Positions 36,278 through 44,745 of a DNA stretch of 58,315 bases are shown here, one piece after another. The notes beneath the pieces are model-generated. The model was not told where the DNA came from and did no database searches. It worked only from the letters and a program-made list of their open reading frames with translations. Location: positions 1 through 58,315 of the forward strand of contig FR883401.1 in NCBI GenBank assembly GCA_000435835.1, in the 5' to 3' direction. The position numbers and the translations under genes are program-made. Each line of letters opens with the position of its first letter. The stretch's first letter is position 1. This DNA comes from Clostridium sp. CAG:221 (GTDB taxonomy: Bacteria > Bacillota > Clostridia > Clostridiales > Clostridiaceae).

Positions 36278-37654
36278 CTATCTCCCCTTTTTATAATCGT
36301 TACATTTATGTATGAAATTACTTGCAAAGTCAATATTAGAATAATAATGTAAATGAGGATATCCTGCAAATAAATTATTTATGCTATTAATGCACAACCA
36401 ATTTTTCTTTCTCATAGGCTTCTGTGCTTTAAAAGATTGTCCATTACAAGTACTATCCCAGTAATGAAATTCATGTCCTTTTATACTCATTCCCTTTTTA
36501 CAAATCAATGTATCTTCCTGTGCTGTTAAACTTATATATCCAAATCTGCCTAATTTATTTGTCTTATAGCTTTTCCCCTTTATTGCACCAACCATTTTAA
36601 ACTCAGTTCCTTCAATATCTTCTAAAGTTTCATTAAGATACATAAACCCTCCGCATTCAGCTATGGTTGGAAGGCCTTTAAGTGTTATAGCCTCATATAT
36701 ATCATTCCTCATAGATTTATTATGAGAAAGTTTTTTAGCATATACTTCAGGGTAACCTCCTCCAATAATTAACCCATCAATATTTTCAGGAAGCTTTTCA
36801 TCATTAATAGGACTGAATGGAATTATATTAGCTCCCATTTCCCTTAACAAATCTAAATTATCTGCATAATAAAAGCAAAATGCTTTATCCATTGCCACTG
36901 CAATATTAATATTATCATAAATCTTCTTTATATGAATACTTTTATGCTCTATATCTGGAGCTTCATTTGCTAAAGCAATTAAAGAATCTAAGTCTACAGT
37001 TTCTGATACTTTTTCTGCCATAACTTCTAGCTTACTTTCTAATTCCTCAACTTCTTTTGCTGTAATAAGTCCTAAATGCCTACTTTCAAAGCTTATTTCT
37101 TTCATATTAGGAAGATGTCCAAGAACCTTGATGTTTAATTCTTTTTCAATTACTTCCTTCATTTCTCCATAAATCATTTGTGATACATTATTTAAGATTA
37201 CACCTTTTATATTACTGTCCTTTTTATAATCAATATAACCTTTTATTGCTGGAACAATTGAAAGATACATTCCTTCACAATCAAGCACTAAGACCACTGG
37301 TGTTTCTAACACTCTTGCTAAGTCATATGAGCTGGCAGCTGTACTTTCAGCACTGATACCATCATAAAATCCCATTACTCCTTCAATTATTGCTATATCA
37401 CTATTTTCTGCATTCTTACAAAATAGACTTTTAATAGTTTCTTCCTCATTGAAAAACAAATCCAAATTTCTAGAATTAATTCCTATAACTTCAGAATGGA
37501 ACATTGGATCTATGTAATCTGGTCCACATTTAAAAGAAGTTAAGTTTAAATTTCTATTTTTTAAAGCCTTAAGTAAAGCACATGTAAGAGTAGTCTTCCC
37601 ACTACCACTTTTTACTCCCGCAATCATTAACCTTGGATATTTATTCTTCTTCAT
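36278..37654 (-). CDS. cbiA: Cobyrinic acid a,c-diamide synthase (CbiA)
   Basis: This 458-residue enzyme amidates the a and c side chains of cobyrinic acid, the first step after ring formation in the anaerobic pathway. The N-terminal ATP site is GVKSGSGKTTL (about residues 13-23), followed by FKCGPDYIDP. The C-terminal amidotransferase domain has the Cys of IAECGGFMYL (about 335) and GHEFHYWDS near the end. ATG at 37654 follows AAGGAG. It heads the second cobalamin block; its leader contains a terminator and a riboswitch-like hairpin but no aptamer core. Confidence 0.95.
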   Translation of the reverse strand: MKKNKYPRLMIAGVKSGSGKTTLTCALLKALKNRNLNLTSFKCGPDYIDPMFHSEVIGINSRNLDLFFNEEETIKSLFCKNAENSDIAIIEGVMGFYDGISAESTAASSYDLARVLETPVVLVLDCEGMYLSIVPAIKGYIDYKKDSNIKGVILNNVSQMIYGEMKEVIEKELNIKVLGHLPNMKEISFESRHLGLITAKEVEELESKLEVMAEKVSETVDLDSLIALANEAPDIEHKSIHIKKIYDNINIAVAMDKAFCFYYADNLDLLREMGANIIPFSPINDEKLPENIDGLIIGGGYPEVYAKKLSHNKSMRNDIYEAITLKGLPTIAECGGFMYLNETLEDIEGTEFKMVGAIKGKSYKTNKLGRFGYISLTAQEDTLICKKGMSIKGHEFHYWDSTCNGQSFKAQKPMRKKNWLCINSINNLFAGYPHLHYYSNIDFASNFIHKCNDYKKGR

Positions 37655-37764
37655 TACTAATTTCTCCTTATGCTATTATTACATATACTGAATTTAATCA
37701 TGTCATAATATTATATCTAACGACTTTTTTGATTTTCCTAGAGTAACAACTATTTATTAAAAAA

Positions 37765-37793
37765 ACCGCTCAGTATTATAAACACTAAGCGGT
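37765..37793 (-). terminator. Leader terminator upstream of cbiA
   Basis: The stem ACCGCTTAGT / ACTGAGCGGT with a 9-base loop and seven U residues lies 110 bases before the cbiA start. Its sequence is similar to the terminator of the intact riboswitch at 31823 (shared CGCTTAGT and ACTGAG). Confidence 0.88.
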
Positions 37794-37874
37794 GATATTA
37801 TTATATTTATAGGTATATCAAAAATACGTATGGCATAAAAATACCATCCAGCAATATTATAACTAAATAATATA

Positions 37875-37907
37875 ACAACTTACTCCTAAAATCCGCAGAG
37901 CATTTGT
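37875..37907 (-). ncRNA. Cobalamin-riboswitch 3' hairpin remnant
   Basis: The hairpin has the outer stem ACAA/TTGT, inner CTC/GAG and a loop starting TGCGGA. The intact riboswitch has the same shape at 31925-31956, with a different but paired outer stem (ACAC/GTGT). The upstream aptamer core (GCTACTGTAA and the B12 box) is absent; that space is taken by the 3' end of the gene at 37916. The hairpin and terminator together look like the leftover 3' part of a second cobalamin riboswitch. Confidence 0.55.
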
Positions 37908-37915
37908 TCATTAAA

Positions 37916-38329
37916 CTACTCAACTTGAGTTAATAATCTTCTCATTACATCTTTAACCTTAGGCATTCCTAACTCTTCCTGTGCTATAACAATTACTGCC
38001 TTTATATCATTATCTGATGGATCCATTTTATATGCTGCAAATTCCATTATTGCATCATCATCTAAGAATTCTTCAATTTCTACAGCTATTTCTTCTGTAA
38101 GAGCCATATACTCTTCAAATAAAGTATCTTCATCTACTTCACTTAAATTAAATTCTTCACTTAATTCTTCATTTAATAAATCAATGCTCATACTTAAATT
38201 AAAAGCTACTATATCTTCTCTCTTAGAACCCTTACTCATATCTTTTATTACTTTAAACTCAGTATTGTCTTCAATTAATTTTTTCATATCCATGCTATCT
38301 ACAACTCTATTTCCAAATGCTATGTACAT
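37916..38329 (-). CDS. Hypothetical acidic protein, 137 residues
   Basis: This soluble protein is strongly acidic in the middle (residues about 50-95, repeated Glu and Asp). It has an N-terminal YIAFGNRVV strand and a C-terminal KVKDVMRRLL helix. No cysteines, signal peptide or membrane segment are present, and I recognise no family. The ATG follows AGGAGATG. It occupies the place where the aptamer of a cbiA riboswitch would be expected. Its transcript may read into the cbiA leader terminator. Confidence 0.6.
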   Translation of the reverse strand: MYIAFGNRVVDSMDMKKLIEDNTEFKVIKDMSKGSKREDIVAFNLSMSIDLLNEELSEEFNLSEVDEDTLFEEYMALTEEIAVEIEEFLDDDAIMEFAAYKMDPSDNDIKAVIVIAQEELGMPKVKDVMRRLLTQVE

Positions 38330-38409
38330 TAAATCATCTCCTATGTTTTCTATAATATAATTTTATTGCTTTGTTTCGATATAATTTTAGACTTAAGTGA
38401 ATAAACTTA

Positions 38410-38490
38410 AATGATGAGATTATCCTAAAACTACCTTAACTATATCCATTACTCTTTCCATTAAACTATTTATAGGATAATCTTATCATT
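38410..38490. repeat. 81-bp imperfect palindrome (18-bp arms)
   Basis: The left arm AATGATGAGATTATCCTA (38410-38427) pairs with TAGGATAATCTTATCATT (38473-38490) with one mismatch, around a 45-base loop. The loop is AT-rich and non-coding. It lies between two minus-strand hypothetical genes. It could be a long terminator-like hairpin or a small miniature element; flanking target duplications are not obvious. Confidence 0.5.
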
Positions 38491-38497
38491 ATTTTAT

Positions 38498-38830
38498 TTA
38501 TTTCATTGTAATATTACTAGTTTTTGGGAACAATCCTTCAAAGAATTTATCAAATCCATCATCACATAATTCAATATTTTCATTGTCATTTACATAGAAA
38601 TTATTCATAGTTCCTACTACTAAATCAAATTTCTTTAAATTATTTTCTTCTAATAACACATTATATAAATATGCTAAATGATTTTGCATATAAACTTGCA
38701 TTTCTTTTACTTCTTCAGCTGTTAGTTTACCTTCTTCCTGTAACTTCTTTACTGGCCCGTTTTTAAATATAAAATATGTACTGGCCTTTGTTATATTTTT
38801 TATATATTCTTGTAAAATCTTTTCTTCCAT
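38498..38830 (-). CDS. Hypothetical protein, 110 residues
   Basis: This small helical soluble protein has a charged middle (KLQEEGKLTAEEVKEMQVYM, residues about 29-48), a second region LYNVLLEENNLKKFDLVVG and an acidic FDKFFEGLF tail. I recognise no family. The ATG at 38830 has an AGGTGTT-type site upstream. It is likely transcribed with the next gene or ends at the palindrome at 38410-38490. Confidence 0.55.
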   Translation of the reverse strand: MEEKILQEYIKNITKASTYFIFKNGPVKKLQEEGKLTAEEVKEMQVYMQNHLAYLYNVLLEENNLKKFDLVVGTMNNFYVNDNENIELCDDGFDKFFEGLFPKTSNITMK

Positions 38831-38987
38831 TAGTACAACACCTCATAAACTTAATCTTTCACCCCTACAGTATATCACATTTACATAAGTAATATCAAAA
38901 TCTGGTGCTTTTTAATAATATTATCTATAAATTTATCAAGTATATGCTTATAATATAGTAAATAACTATAAATAAGGAGATGTTAAT

Positions 38988-39845
38988 TTGAATTCATTAT
39001 TAAAAACTCATGATTCCATTGGTCTTGTGGCTAATTCCAATGGTATTGATATTGCAAATAAAAATAAAATAGATAATTTAATTGAAGCTCTTAAAGACCT
39101 AGGATTAAATCCTATTCTTTCACCTGTGTTTTACAAAAAACAAGGTCCATTTAATGGTAGTGGTAAGGAAAGAGCAGATATACTTAATACATATTTTAAA
39201 GACACAAATATAAAAGCTATCTTTGACCTTTCTGGTGGAGACCTTTCTAACGAAACATTAGATTATATTGACTTTCAAGTTATATCAAACAATCCTAAAC
39301 CATTTTTCGGATACAGTGATTTATCAACACTATTAAATGCCATTAATTCTAATGGAAATATAACAACTTATCATTATCAATTAAGACACCTAATAGGAAA
39401 ATACTCTATTGAGCAAAAAGAATATTTTTTAAATAGCTTTATGAAATCTAATACGCCTAGCTTTAAATATGAATTTATTCGTGGTTCTAAAATGGAAGGT
39501 ATGGTTGTTGGTGGTAATATTCGTTGTTTCCTTAAGCTTATGGGCACCAAGTATCAGCCTGACTTTAATAATAAAATATTATTCCTTGAAAGTTTAAGTG
39601 GCGATTGTGCAAAGATGGCAACATTCCTTAGTCAATATAAGCAAGTAGGTGCCTTTGATAATATTAAAGGTATAATACTTGGAACCTTTACTGAAATGGA
39701 AAGGGAAAACTATAAACCTTCCATTGAAGAAATGATTATTTCTCTAATAGACTCCTCCATTCCTATAGCTAAATCTTTTGAACTAGGCCATGGTGAAGAT
39801 TGTAAATGTATTATAATTGGCAAACATTATTGCTTAAAAAAATAA
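38988..39845 (+). CDS. Peptidase S66 (LD-carboxypeptidase / MccF-like)
   Basis: This 285-residue serine peptidase belongs to the S66 family. Members either trim the terminal D-alanine of peptidoglycan peptides or hydrolyse microcin C-type compounds. The nucleophile Ser is in FGYSDLSTL (about residue 106), the catalytic Glu in LFLESLSGD (about 204), and the His in ELGHGEDCK near the end, giving the Ser-Glu-His triad. The N-terminal part has the usual GLVANSNG and FDLSGGD segments. The start is TTG at 38988, with GGAGATG at normal spacing. Confidence 0.85.
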   Translation: MNSLLKTHDSIGLVANSNGIDIANKNKIDNLIEALKDLGLNPILSPVFYKKQGPFNGSGKERADILNTYFKDTNIKAIFDLSGGDLSNETLDYIDFQVISNNPKPFFGYSDLSTLLNAINSNGNITTYHYQLRHLIGKYSIEQKEYFLNSFMKSNTPSFKYEFIRGSKMEGMVVGGNIRCFLKLMGTKYQPDFNNKILFLESLSGDCAKMATFLSQYKQVGAFDNIKGIILGTFTEMERENYKPSIEEMIISLIDSSIPIAKSFELGHGEDCKCIIIGKHYCLKK

Positions 39846-39872
39846 AAACTGGAAACTTAATTTCCAGTTTTT
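39844..39872. terminator. Bidirectional terminator between S66 and M28 peptidase genes
   Basis: The stem AAAAACTGGAAA / TTTCCAGTTTTT has a 5-base loop and U-runs on both strands. Confidence 0.9.
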
Positions 39873-40816
39873 ATTTCATTCATATCATAGCGATTTTCAG
39901 ATATAAATTTATATATTACTTCACTTAACTTTTCCAAATCACTATAATCTACATTATCAAGATTATCATTATCAGTATGGACAATATCTATTATATTATC
40001 ATCACCAATGACTAGCGATGGATATCCATACATTCTAAAGATTTGATGATCGCTAGTTCCTCTGATAACACCATTTTTAGTTGCATAAACATTATCATTA
40101 TACGGAACTTCTTCTTCATTAAATATTTTTCTCATGGCACTGTATAATCCTTCAGATTTAGCATCATTATTTCCCATTGCTAGTTCCATACAATCTTTTA
40201 CACCAACACAATCAATATTTATATTATAGCACTTATTATATTTCTTATTATATTTTTTCATAAACTCATTACTTCCATTTAAGCCTGTTTCTTCAGCATT
40301 ATAAGCAACAATAACAATATCATCTTTTAAAGGTTTTTCTTTTGCTTTTGCACTTAGTTTCCTAGCAGTTTGTAAAATTACGCTTATCCCTGATGCATTA
40401 TCTATGGCTCCCATTAATTTCTGGCCGTTCTGTCCTACAATATGATCAAAATGTGCTGTTAAAAACACTGCGTTTTCACCTTCAGTTCCTTTTATAACAC
40501 CTACCACATTATTAATAGCAAAATTCTCCTTGCCACGATATCTTAAACCTGTTTCATTATAAAAGCTGTCTCCATCAAATATATCTAAACCTATTGATGT
40601 AAAATAATTCTCTATATACTGGGCAGCTCTTAAATTTTCATCTGTTGCTACTACTCTTCCCCTACATTTATCTGAACATAATGTTTCCATTATCTCCTGA
40701 ACATTTTCCGTACTTTCAACTTCATATTGTTCTTTACAAAGTAGTGCTTGAACTTCAATATTAATTGGTGTAACTATCAGTAATGCCGCTAAAACTTTGA
40801 TTATTATTTTTTTCAT
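39857..40816 (-). CDS. Secreted M28 family zinc aminopeptidase
   Basis: This 319-residue protein begins with a signal peptide (Lys-Lys then about 20 hydrophobic residues, ending near residue 25). The mature enzyme carries the M28 co-catalytic zinc motif set. The visible motifs are LTAHFDHI, GAIDNASGIS, AYNAEETGLNGS and TSDHQIF, placed between residues 120 and 265. It should remove N-terminal amino acids from peptides outside the cell. No lipobox Cys is at the expected cleavage position. It has a short C-terminal tail after the last zinc ligand region. Confidence 0.9.
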   Translation of the reverse strand: MKKIIIKVLAALLIVTPINIEVQALLCKEQYEVESTENVQEIMETLCSDKCRGRVVATDENLRAAQYIENYFTSIGLDIFDGDSFYNETGLRYRGKENFAINNVVGVIKGTEGENAVFLTAHFDHIVGQNGQKLMGAIDNASGISVILQTARKLSAKAKEKPLKDDIVIVAYNAEETGLNGSNEFMKKYNKKYNKCYNINIDCVGVKDCMELAMGNNDAKSEGLYSAMRKIFNEEEVPYNDNVYATKNGVIRGTSDHQIFRMYGYPSLVIGDDNIIDIVHTDNDNLDNVDYSDLEKLSEVIYKFISENRYDMNEIKTGN

Positions 40817-40860
40817 TTATTCACTTTCTCTCTATAAATATAAAATTAAATATAAAATTT

Positions 40861-40895
40861 TAAATGACATAAAACTTACAATTCTATGTCATTTA
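40861..40895 (-). terminator. Terminator after the 94-residue membrane protein gene
   Basis: The stem TAAATGACATA / TATGTCATTTA has a 13-base loop and lies about 25 bases past the stop. Confidence 0.75.
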
Positions 40896-40917
40896 ATTTT
40901 CATATGATTTCAATTAA

Positions 40918-41202
40918 CTATCTTCTTAACAAATATACTCCTAATGCACCCAATGCAATTCCTACACCTAAATACATTAAGATTTTTGAATCAAATTGCA
41001 TCATATCTCTCATATCCAAATTTTCATTTTCATCTTCATCTTCTAAATCATAGACCTCATGATTTTTATAATCATATCCATCATCATAATTATCATCACA
41101 GCAAAAAATACACTCTTCCTTATCATGGATTTTAGGTTTTTTCACTCTTCTCATAATTGCATTTAATTCTTTTTGAAGATTTATTCCTGTACTTAAATTC
41201 AT
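40918..41202 (-). CDS. Small C-tail-anchored protein, 94 residues
   Basis: The N-terminal half is charged, with a short cysteine cluster ECIFCC (residues about 30-35) and Tyr/Asp-rich linkers. A single C-terminal transmembrane segment (ILMYLGVGIALGALGVYLL) ends in Arg-Arg, so the protein is probably anchored with its N-terminus in the cytoplasm. No family is recognised. The ATG follows AGAGGTGAT. The shared 23-bp element at 41340 lies about 140 bases upstream. Confidence 0.65.
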   Translation of the reverse strand: MNLSTGINLQKELNAIMRRVKKPKIHDKEECIFCCDDNYDDGYDYKNHEVYDLEDEDENENLDMRDMMQFDSKILMYLGVGIALGALGVYLLRR

Positions 41203-41339
41203 TAACTATCACCTCTAAGTTAGTATAAACATTTTATTTAAGTATTACTCTTTATATTTCATTATTATGTATACTATATTTTTTCCTATTTCTTTTTATG
41301 GTTAATTGCTGAACTGATTTTTTTATTAATGTTTATACT

Positions 41340-41362
41340 CATTTACGAGTATTTTATTTAAG
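41340..41362 (-). repeat. 23-bp element shared with 26421-26443
   Basis: CATTTACGAGTATTTTATTTAAG differs from the copy at 26421 at one position. It lies just beyond the mgsA terminator. Here it also forms TACTC / GAGTA arms with the preceding bases. Confidence 0.4.
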
Positions 41363-41385
41363 ACTATATATAATCAAAAAAAATC

Positions 41386-41412
41386 CCTCTCATATTTTGA
41401 GTGGGATTTTTC
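41386..41412 (-). terminator. Terminator of mgsA
   Basis: The stem AATCCC-x-CTCA / TGAG-x-GGGATT with long A and T runs lies directly after the mgsA stop. Confidence 0.85.
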
Positions 41413-41416
41413 ATTT

Positions 41417-41788
41417 TTATAATTTTACGTCAATGGCGTCAAGTAAAAGTTGAGCTGATGCTACATTGGTTGCTAGTGGTACCTTGTATACGTCACATAA
41501 TCTTAAAAGTGCCATTATATCCGGTTCATGTGGCTGCGATGTTAGTGGATCTCTTAAAAAGATTATCATATCTATATTATGGTCTGCCACCAAAGCACCT
41601 ATTTGCTGATCTCCTCCTAAAGGTCCACTCTTATATCTATAAATTTTTAAATCAGTATTTTCCATTACTTTAAGCCCAGTTGTTCCTGTAGAAACTAGTT
41701 CTACTTTTTTTAAAATACTTTCATTCTTTTTTGTAAATTCAATCATTTCTTCTTTTTTCTTATCATGTGCTATTAAAGCTATTCTCAT
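41417..41788 (-). CDS. mgsA: Methylglyoxal synthase
   Basis: This 123-residue cytoplasmic enzyme converts dihydroxyacetone phosphate to methylglyoxal and phosphate, a bypass that relieves sugar-phosphate stress. Conserved parts are MRIALIAHDKKK at the start, VSTGTTG (phosphate binding), SGPLGGDQQIGA with the catalytic Asp (about residue 60) and LRDPLTSQPHEPDI with the key His (about 87). The ATG at 41788 is chosen because GGAGG precedes it and the protein then matches the Bacillus form; an earlier ATG at 41803 lies before that site. Confidence 0.95.
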   Translation of the reverse strand: MRIALIAHDKKKEEMIEFTKKNESILKKVELVSTGTTGLKVMENTDLKIYRYKSGPLGGDQQIGALVADHNIDMIIFLRDPLTSQPHEPDIMALLRLCDVYKVPLATNVASAQLLLDAIDVKL

Positions 41789-41850
41789 TTTTTCATCCTC
41801 CATATTCCCTATTTACCTATATAATATCACTTTTTTTAATTTATATATTA

Positions 41851-41882
41851 AAAAAGATGTTTTTACTTATAAAAACATCTTT
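41851..41882 (-). terminator. Terminator of the EamA-TPR operon
   Basis: The stem AAAGATGTTTTT / AAAAACATCTTT with a 6-base loop lies eight bases past the TPR gene stop. Confidence 0.88.
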
Positions 41883-41889
41883 CTTAATA

Positions 41890-42666
41890 TTATTTCCTAT
41901 TTAATTCATCTATTATTTCTTTTACATCTTTATAGCTAGGATCATATTGATAAACTATATTGAAATATTCATAAGCATCTTCCTTATGGCCCATCATTTT
42001 AAGACACATTGCTAAATTATAATAAACGTCAACACTACCTTCATCTAAATCTATTGCTTTTTCATAATTTTCTAAAGCTTTTTCATAATCTTTATTTGAC
42101 ATATAATATTCTGCTATGCCTATATAGACACTACCCATATTTGCATCTAATTTTAGGGCCTCTTCAAAATCTACCATTGCTTCACTGGCTTTATGTAAAT
42201 ATTTTAGCTTGATCCAGCCTACATTTGCTTTTATATGTGCTGCATCTGAATTGCTTAATGTATTTGAGCTAAGAACTTTTTCAGCTCTTGCAATACCTTC
42301 TGCATATTTACCAAGCTTTATATCTATGTCAGTAAGGTATGCTACCACAAAAAAGCTGTTAGGATTGCTATCTAAAATTTCTGTAAATACCTTCTTACTT
42401 TCTTCATATCTTTCTAAATAAAATAGTGCTTCACCTTTTAAACTTTTAGCGTAATTAACATTAACTATATTCTTTTCTAGAGCTTCATTAATTTCTTCCA
42501 CTGCACCTTCATAATCATCTAATGCCATTAAAGCATCAGCTACATAAACATGTATTTCTGGATTTTTACTATTTTCTAACTCTTCCATGGCATAGGCAAG
42601 TGCTGTAGCTGCATCTTCTTCTAATTTTTCCGCGTATCCCCATAAAAATTCTTCTCTTATTTCCAT
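41890..42666 (-). CDS. TPR repeat protein, 258 residues
   Basis: About six tetratricopeptide repeats fill the protein. Typical segments are ALMALDDYEGAVEEINEAL, GEALFYLERYEESKKVF and AEYYMSNKDYEKALENYEKAI. It has no signal peptide, no membrane helix and no enzyme domain. It begins 12 bases after the preceding TPR gene, with which it shares about the same repeat content, suggesting an old duplication. The ATG follows TAGGAGGA. The two TPR proteins and the EamA exporter form one operon. Confidence 0.88.
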   Translation of the reverse strand: MEIREEFLWGYAEKLEEDAATALAYAMEELENSKNPEIHVYVADALMALDDYEGAVEEINEALEKNIVNVNYAKSLKGEALFYLERYEESKKVFTEILDSNPNSFFVVAYLTDIDIKLGKYAEGIARAEKVLSSNTLSNSDAAHIKANVGWIKLKYLHKASEAMVDFEEALKLDANMGSVYIGIAEYYMSNKDYEKALENYEKAIDLDEGSVDVYYNLAMCLKMMGHKEDAYEYFNIVYQYDPSYKDVKEIIDELNRK

Positions 42667-42678
42667 TATAATTTCCTC

Positions 42679-43554
42679 CTAATTAAGTGAACTGATTAAA
42701 CCTGCCACTTCTTCATCATCTGGATTATATATTAGTATTTCTTTAAACATCTCTATTGCCTCTTCCTTTTTTTCCTGACGTAAAAGTTCAAAAGCAAACT
42801 CATATAATATTCTATTATCTTCTGGCAAAAGTGCATTGGCCATAATTAAATTCTTTTCCACTTCTTCAAATTTTCCTATTTCTTTATAGCATACCGCAAG
42901 TCCAAAATAGTTTTCTCCATCTTCAGGTGCACATTCAATAGCTTTTATAAAGCTTTCAATGGCTTTTTCATATTCCTTAATATGATTATAGTAAATACCT
43001 ATTCCTGTATGTGCTCTGCTGCAATTTTCATTTAGCTCTATAGCTTCCTTAAAGTATTCAAAGCCTTCATGTGGTAAATTTAAATCTACCATATATGTCC
43101 ATGCTATAGCTGATTTTAGATCTGCTACTTCATCTTTATTATTTCCATAGTTTTCTATATATGCTTCTGCTCTACTAATAGCGTCCTCATAGAACTCTTC
43201 TCTAATATCAAGTTCCACTTGGAATATAGTAGCTATATAATTGTCTGGCGACAATTCTATTACTCTTTCATAGTATCTTCTACTTTCTACATACAAACCT
43301 AATTCTAGTAGTGCTTCAGCTTTTACATTATAACCATATACTTGATAATCGCATCCTAATTCAAAAGCCTTATCTACTGATAATATAGCTTCTTCATACT
43401 CTCCTGAAACAAGATGTGCATGTCCTTTATAAAGAAGGAATTCTGGGTTTTTAGTTTCATCATATCCTTCATCACAATATTTAAAGGCTTCATCAACACT
43501 GTATTTTAGCATTTCTGTAAAAACCTCTTCTATATTTTCATAATTGTCCTTCAT
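42679..43554 (-). CDS. TPR repeat protein, 291 residues
   Basis: Seven or so tetratricopeptide repeats span residues 30-285, for example GHAHLVSGEYEEAILSVDKA, GIYYNHIKEYEKAIESFIKA and AFELLRQEKKEEAIEMFKEI. The first 25 residues are a separate acidic helix. It is soluble. The gene follows an EamA transporter with an 11-base gap and precedes the second TPR gene, so the three are probably co-transcribed. The binding partner is unknown. Confidence 0.88.
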   Translation of the reverse strand: MKDNYENIEEVFTEMLKYSVDEAFKYCDEGYDETKNPEFLLYKGHAHLVSGEYEEAILSVDKAFELGCDYQVYGYNVKAEALLELGLYVESRRYYERVIELSPDNYIATIFQVELDIREEFYEDAISRAEAYIENYGNNKDEVADLKSAIAWTYMVDLNLPHEGFEYFKEAIELNENCSRAHTGIGIYYNHIKEYEKAIESFIKAIECAPEDGENYFGLAVCYKEIGKFEEVEKNLIMANALLPEDNRILYEFAFELLRQEKKEEAIEMFKEILIYNPDDEEVAGLISSLN

Positions 43555-43565
43555 AACTATTTCTC

Positions 43566-44438
43566 CTATGCTTTTTCCTTATCTAATTTTCTATTATACA
43601 AATACATATATAAGGATGCCCCAAAGATTATTACATATCCTATTATACTCATATAATCTGGTAAAACTCCAAATACTACAAAGCTTATTATAGCTGAGAA
43701 AATTATATTGGAGTAATCGAAAATTGAAATTTCTTTTGATGGTGCATATTTATATGCTAAAGTAATACCAAACTGCCCTACAGTGGCAAATATTCCAGCA
43801 AATATTAAATAAACAAACTGCATAAAACTCATAGGCTTATATACAGCAATCATAAATGGTGCTATTACTATTAGAGAAAAGGTTGAAAAATAAAATACAA
43901 TTGTATAATGTTTTTCCTTTCCTCCAAGGAATCTTAAGCATGTGTAAGCTGCTGCAGCACATACTGCTCCTAACACTCCAACTATAGCTGGCATTACTGC
44001 CATGTTAAATTCAGGCCTAATTATAAATAAGGCTCCTATAAAGGCAATAATTATTGAAATCAATTGTCTTAAGTTAATTTTCTCCTTTAAAAATAATGCC
44101 GAAAAAATAATGACAAGAAATGGGCTTAGTTTATTAAGCATATTTGCATCTGATAACACAAGTTTATCAATGGCATAAAAATTAAATATTATACCTAAAG
44201 TACCAAAGGTTGATCTTGTTATTAATATCTTCTGATTTTCTTTTTTGCCAAAAAAACTCTGCTTGTGCTTTATGATAAAAAACATTGCTACAAAACACGA
44301 AACTAAGTTTCTAAAAAACGTTTTCTGAAATGACGGTAGATCACCAGCTAATTTTACAAAAGCAGACATCATAGCAAATCCAAAGGCAGAAATAATAATT
44401 AAAATTATTCCCTTATTTCTACTTCCTATTTTATCCAT
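43566..44438 (-). CDS. EamA/DMT family exporter
   Basis: This 290-residue membrane protein has ten predicted helices in two EamA repeats of five. The first contains GFAMMSAFVKLAGDLPSFQKTFFRN-like residues near 20-45 (seen as the conserved F-x(3)-F-R-N pattern), and the second begins near 150. Members of the drug/metabolite superfamily export amino acids or other metabolites. Charged residues at the helix ends (His-Lys, Lys-Glu-Lys) fit an inside-positive topology. The substrate is not predictable. It is the first gene of the TPR operon. Confidence 0.88.
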   Translation of the reverse strand: MDKIGSRNKGIILIIISAFGFAMMSAFVKLAGDLPSFQKTFFRNLVSCFVAMFFIIKHKQSFFGKKENQKILITRSTFGTLGIIFNFYAIDKLVLSDANMLNKLSPFLVIIFSALFLKEKINLRQLISIIIAFIGALFIIRPEFNMAVMPAIVGVLGAVCAAAAYTCLRFLGGKEKHYTIVFYFSTFSLIVIAPFMIAVYKPMSFMQFVYLIFAGIFATVGQFGITLAYKYAPSKEISIFDYSNIIFSAIISFVVFGVLPDYMSIIGYVIIFGASLYMYLYNRKLDKEKA

Positions 44439-44516
44439 ATTATATATTCTCCTTCTAAATTTTTTAATATAATTTAGAATAACATAATTAGTTTATAAAT
44501 TCCACTTAAATGCTAT

Positions 44517-44633
44517 CTATATCTTTTTATTGCTACTTTTATTGCTATAATACTTCTTTAATCCTTCAAAGGTTGCTTCTTTTCCTAAAGCTATGCACTT
44601 TTCAACATACTCTTTCAATACATAAATACTCAT
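44517..44633 (-). CDS. Small protein, 38 residues
   Basis: This short ORF encodes a Lys-rich amphipathic protein with one Cys, beginning MSIYVLKEYVEKC and containing EATFEGLKKYY. AGAGGTGAT lies at good spacing before the ATG. It lies 78 bases upstream of the EamA gene on the same strand, and the YybS-like operon's terminator lies just before it. That gives it its own promoter region. No family is recognised; a leader-peptide or small regulatory role for the EamA-TPR operon is possible. Confidence 0.6.
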   Translation of the reverse strand: MSIYVLKEYVEKCIALGKEATFEGLKKYYSNKSSNKKI

Positions 44634-44700
44634 TTATATCACCTCTGAATTTATTTATATTTATATATATGAAACTTTAATTATGTAAATTCCAAAAAAT

Positions 44701-44735
44701 AAAAAAACAGTAAAAATTAATTTTACTGTTTTTTT
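44701..44735 (-). terminator. Terminator of the TetR-YybS unit
   Basis: A 15-bp stem (AAAAAAACAGTAAAA / TTTTACTGTTTTTTT) with a 4-base loop lies just past the stop at 44746. Confidence 0.9.
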
Positions 44736-44745
44736 ATTTAAAAAA

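Noticed and set aside
37655..37915. Full second cobalamin riboswitch before cbiA
   Set aside because: The GCTACTGTAA core and B12 box are absent; only the 3' hairpin and terminator are similar.
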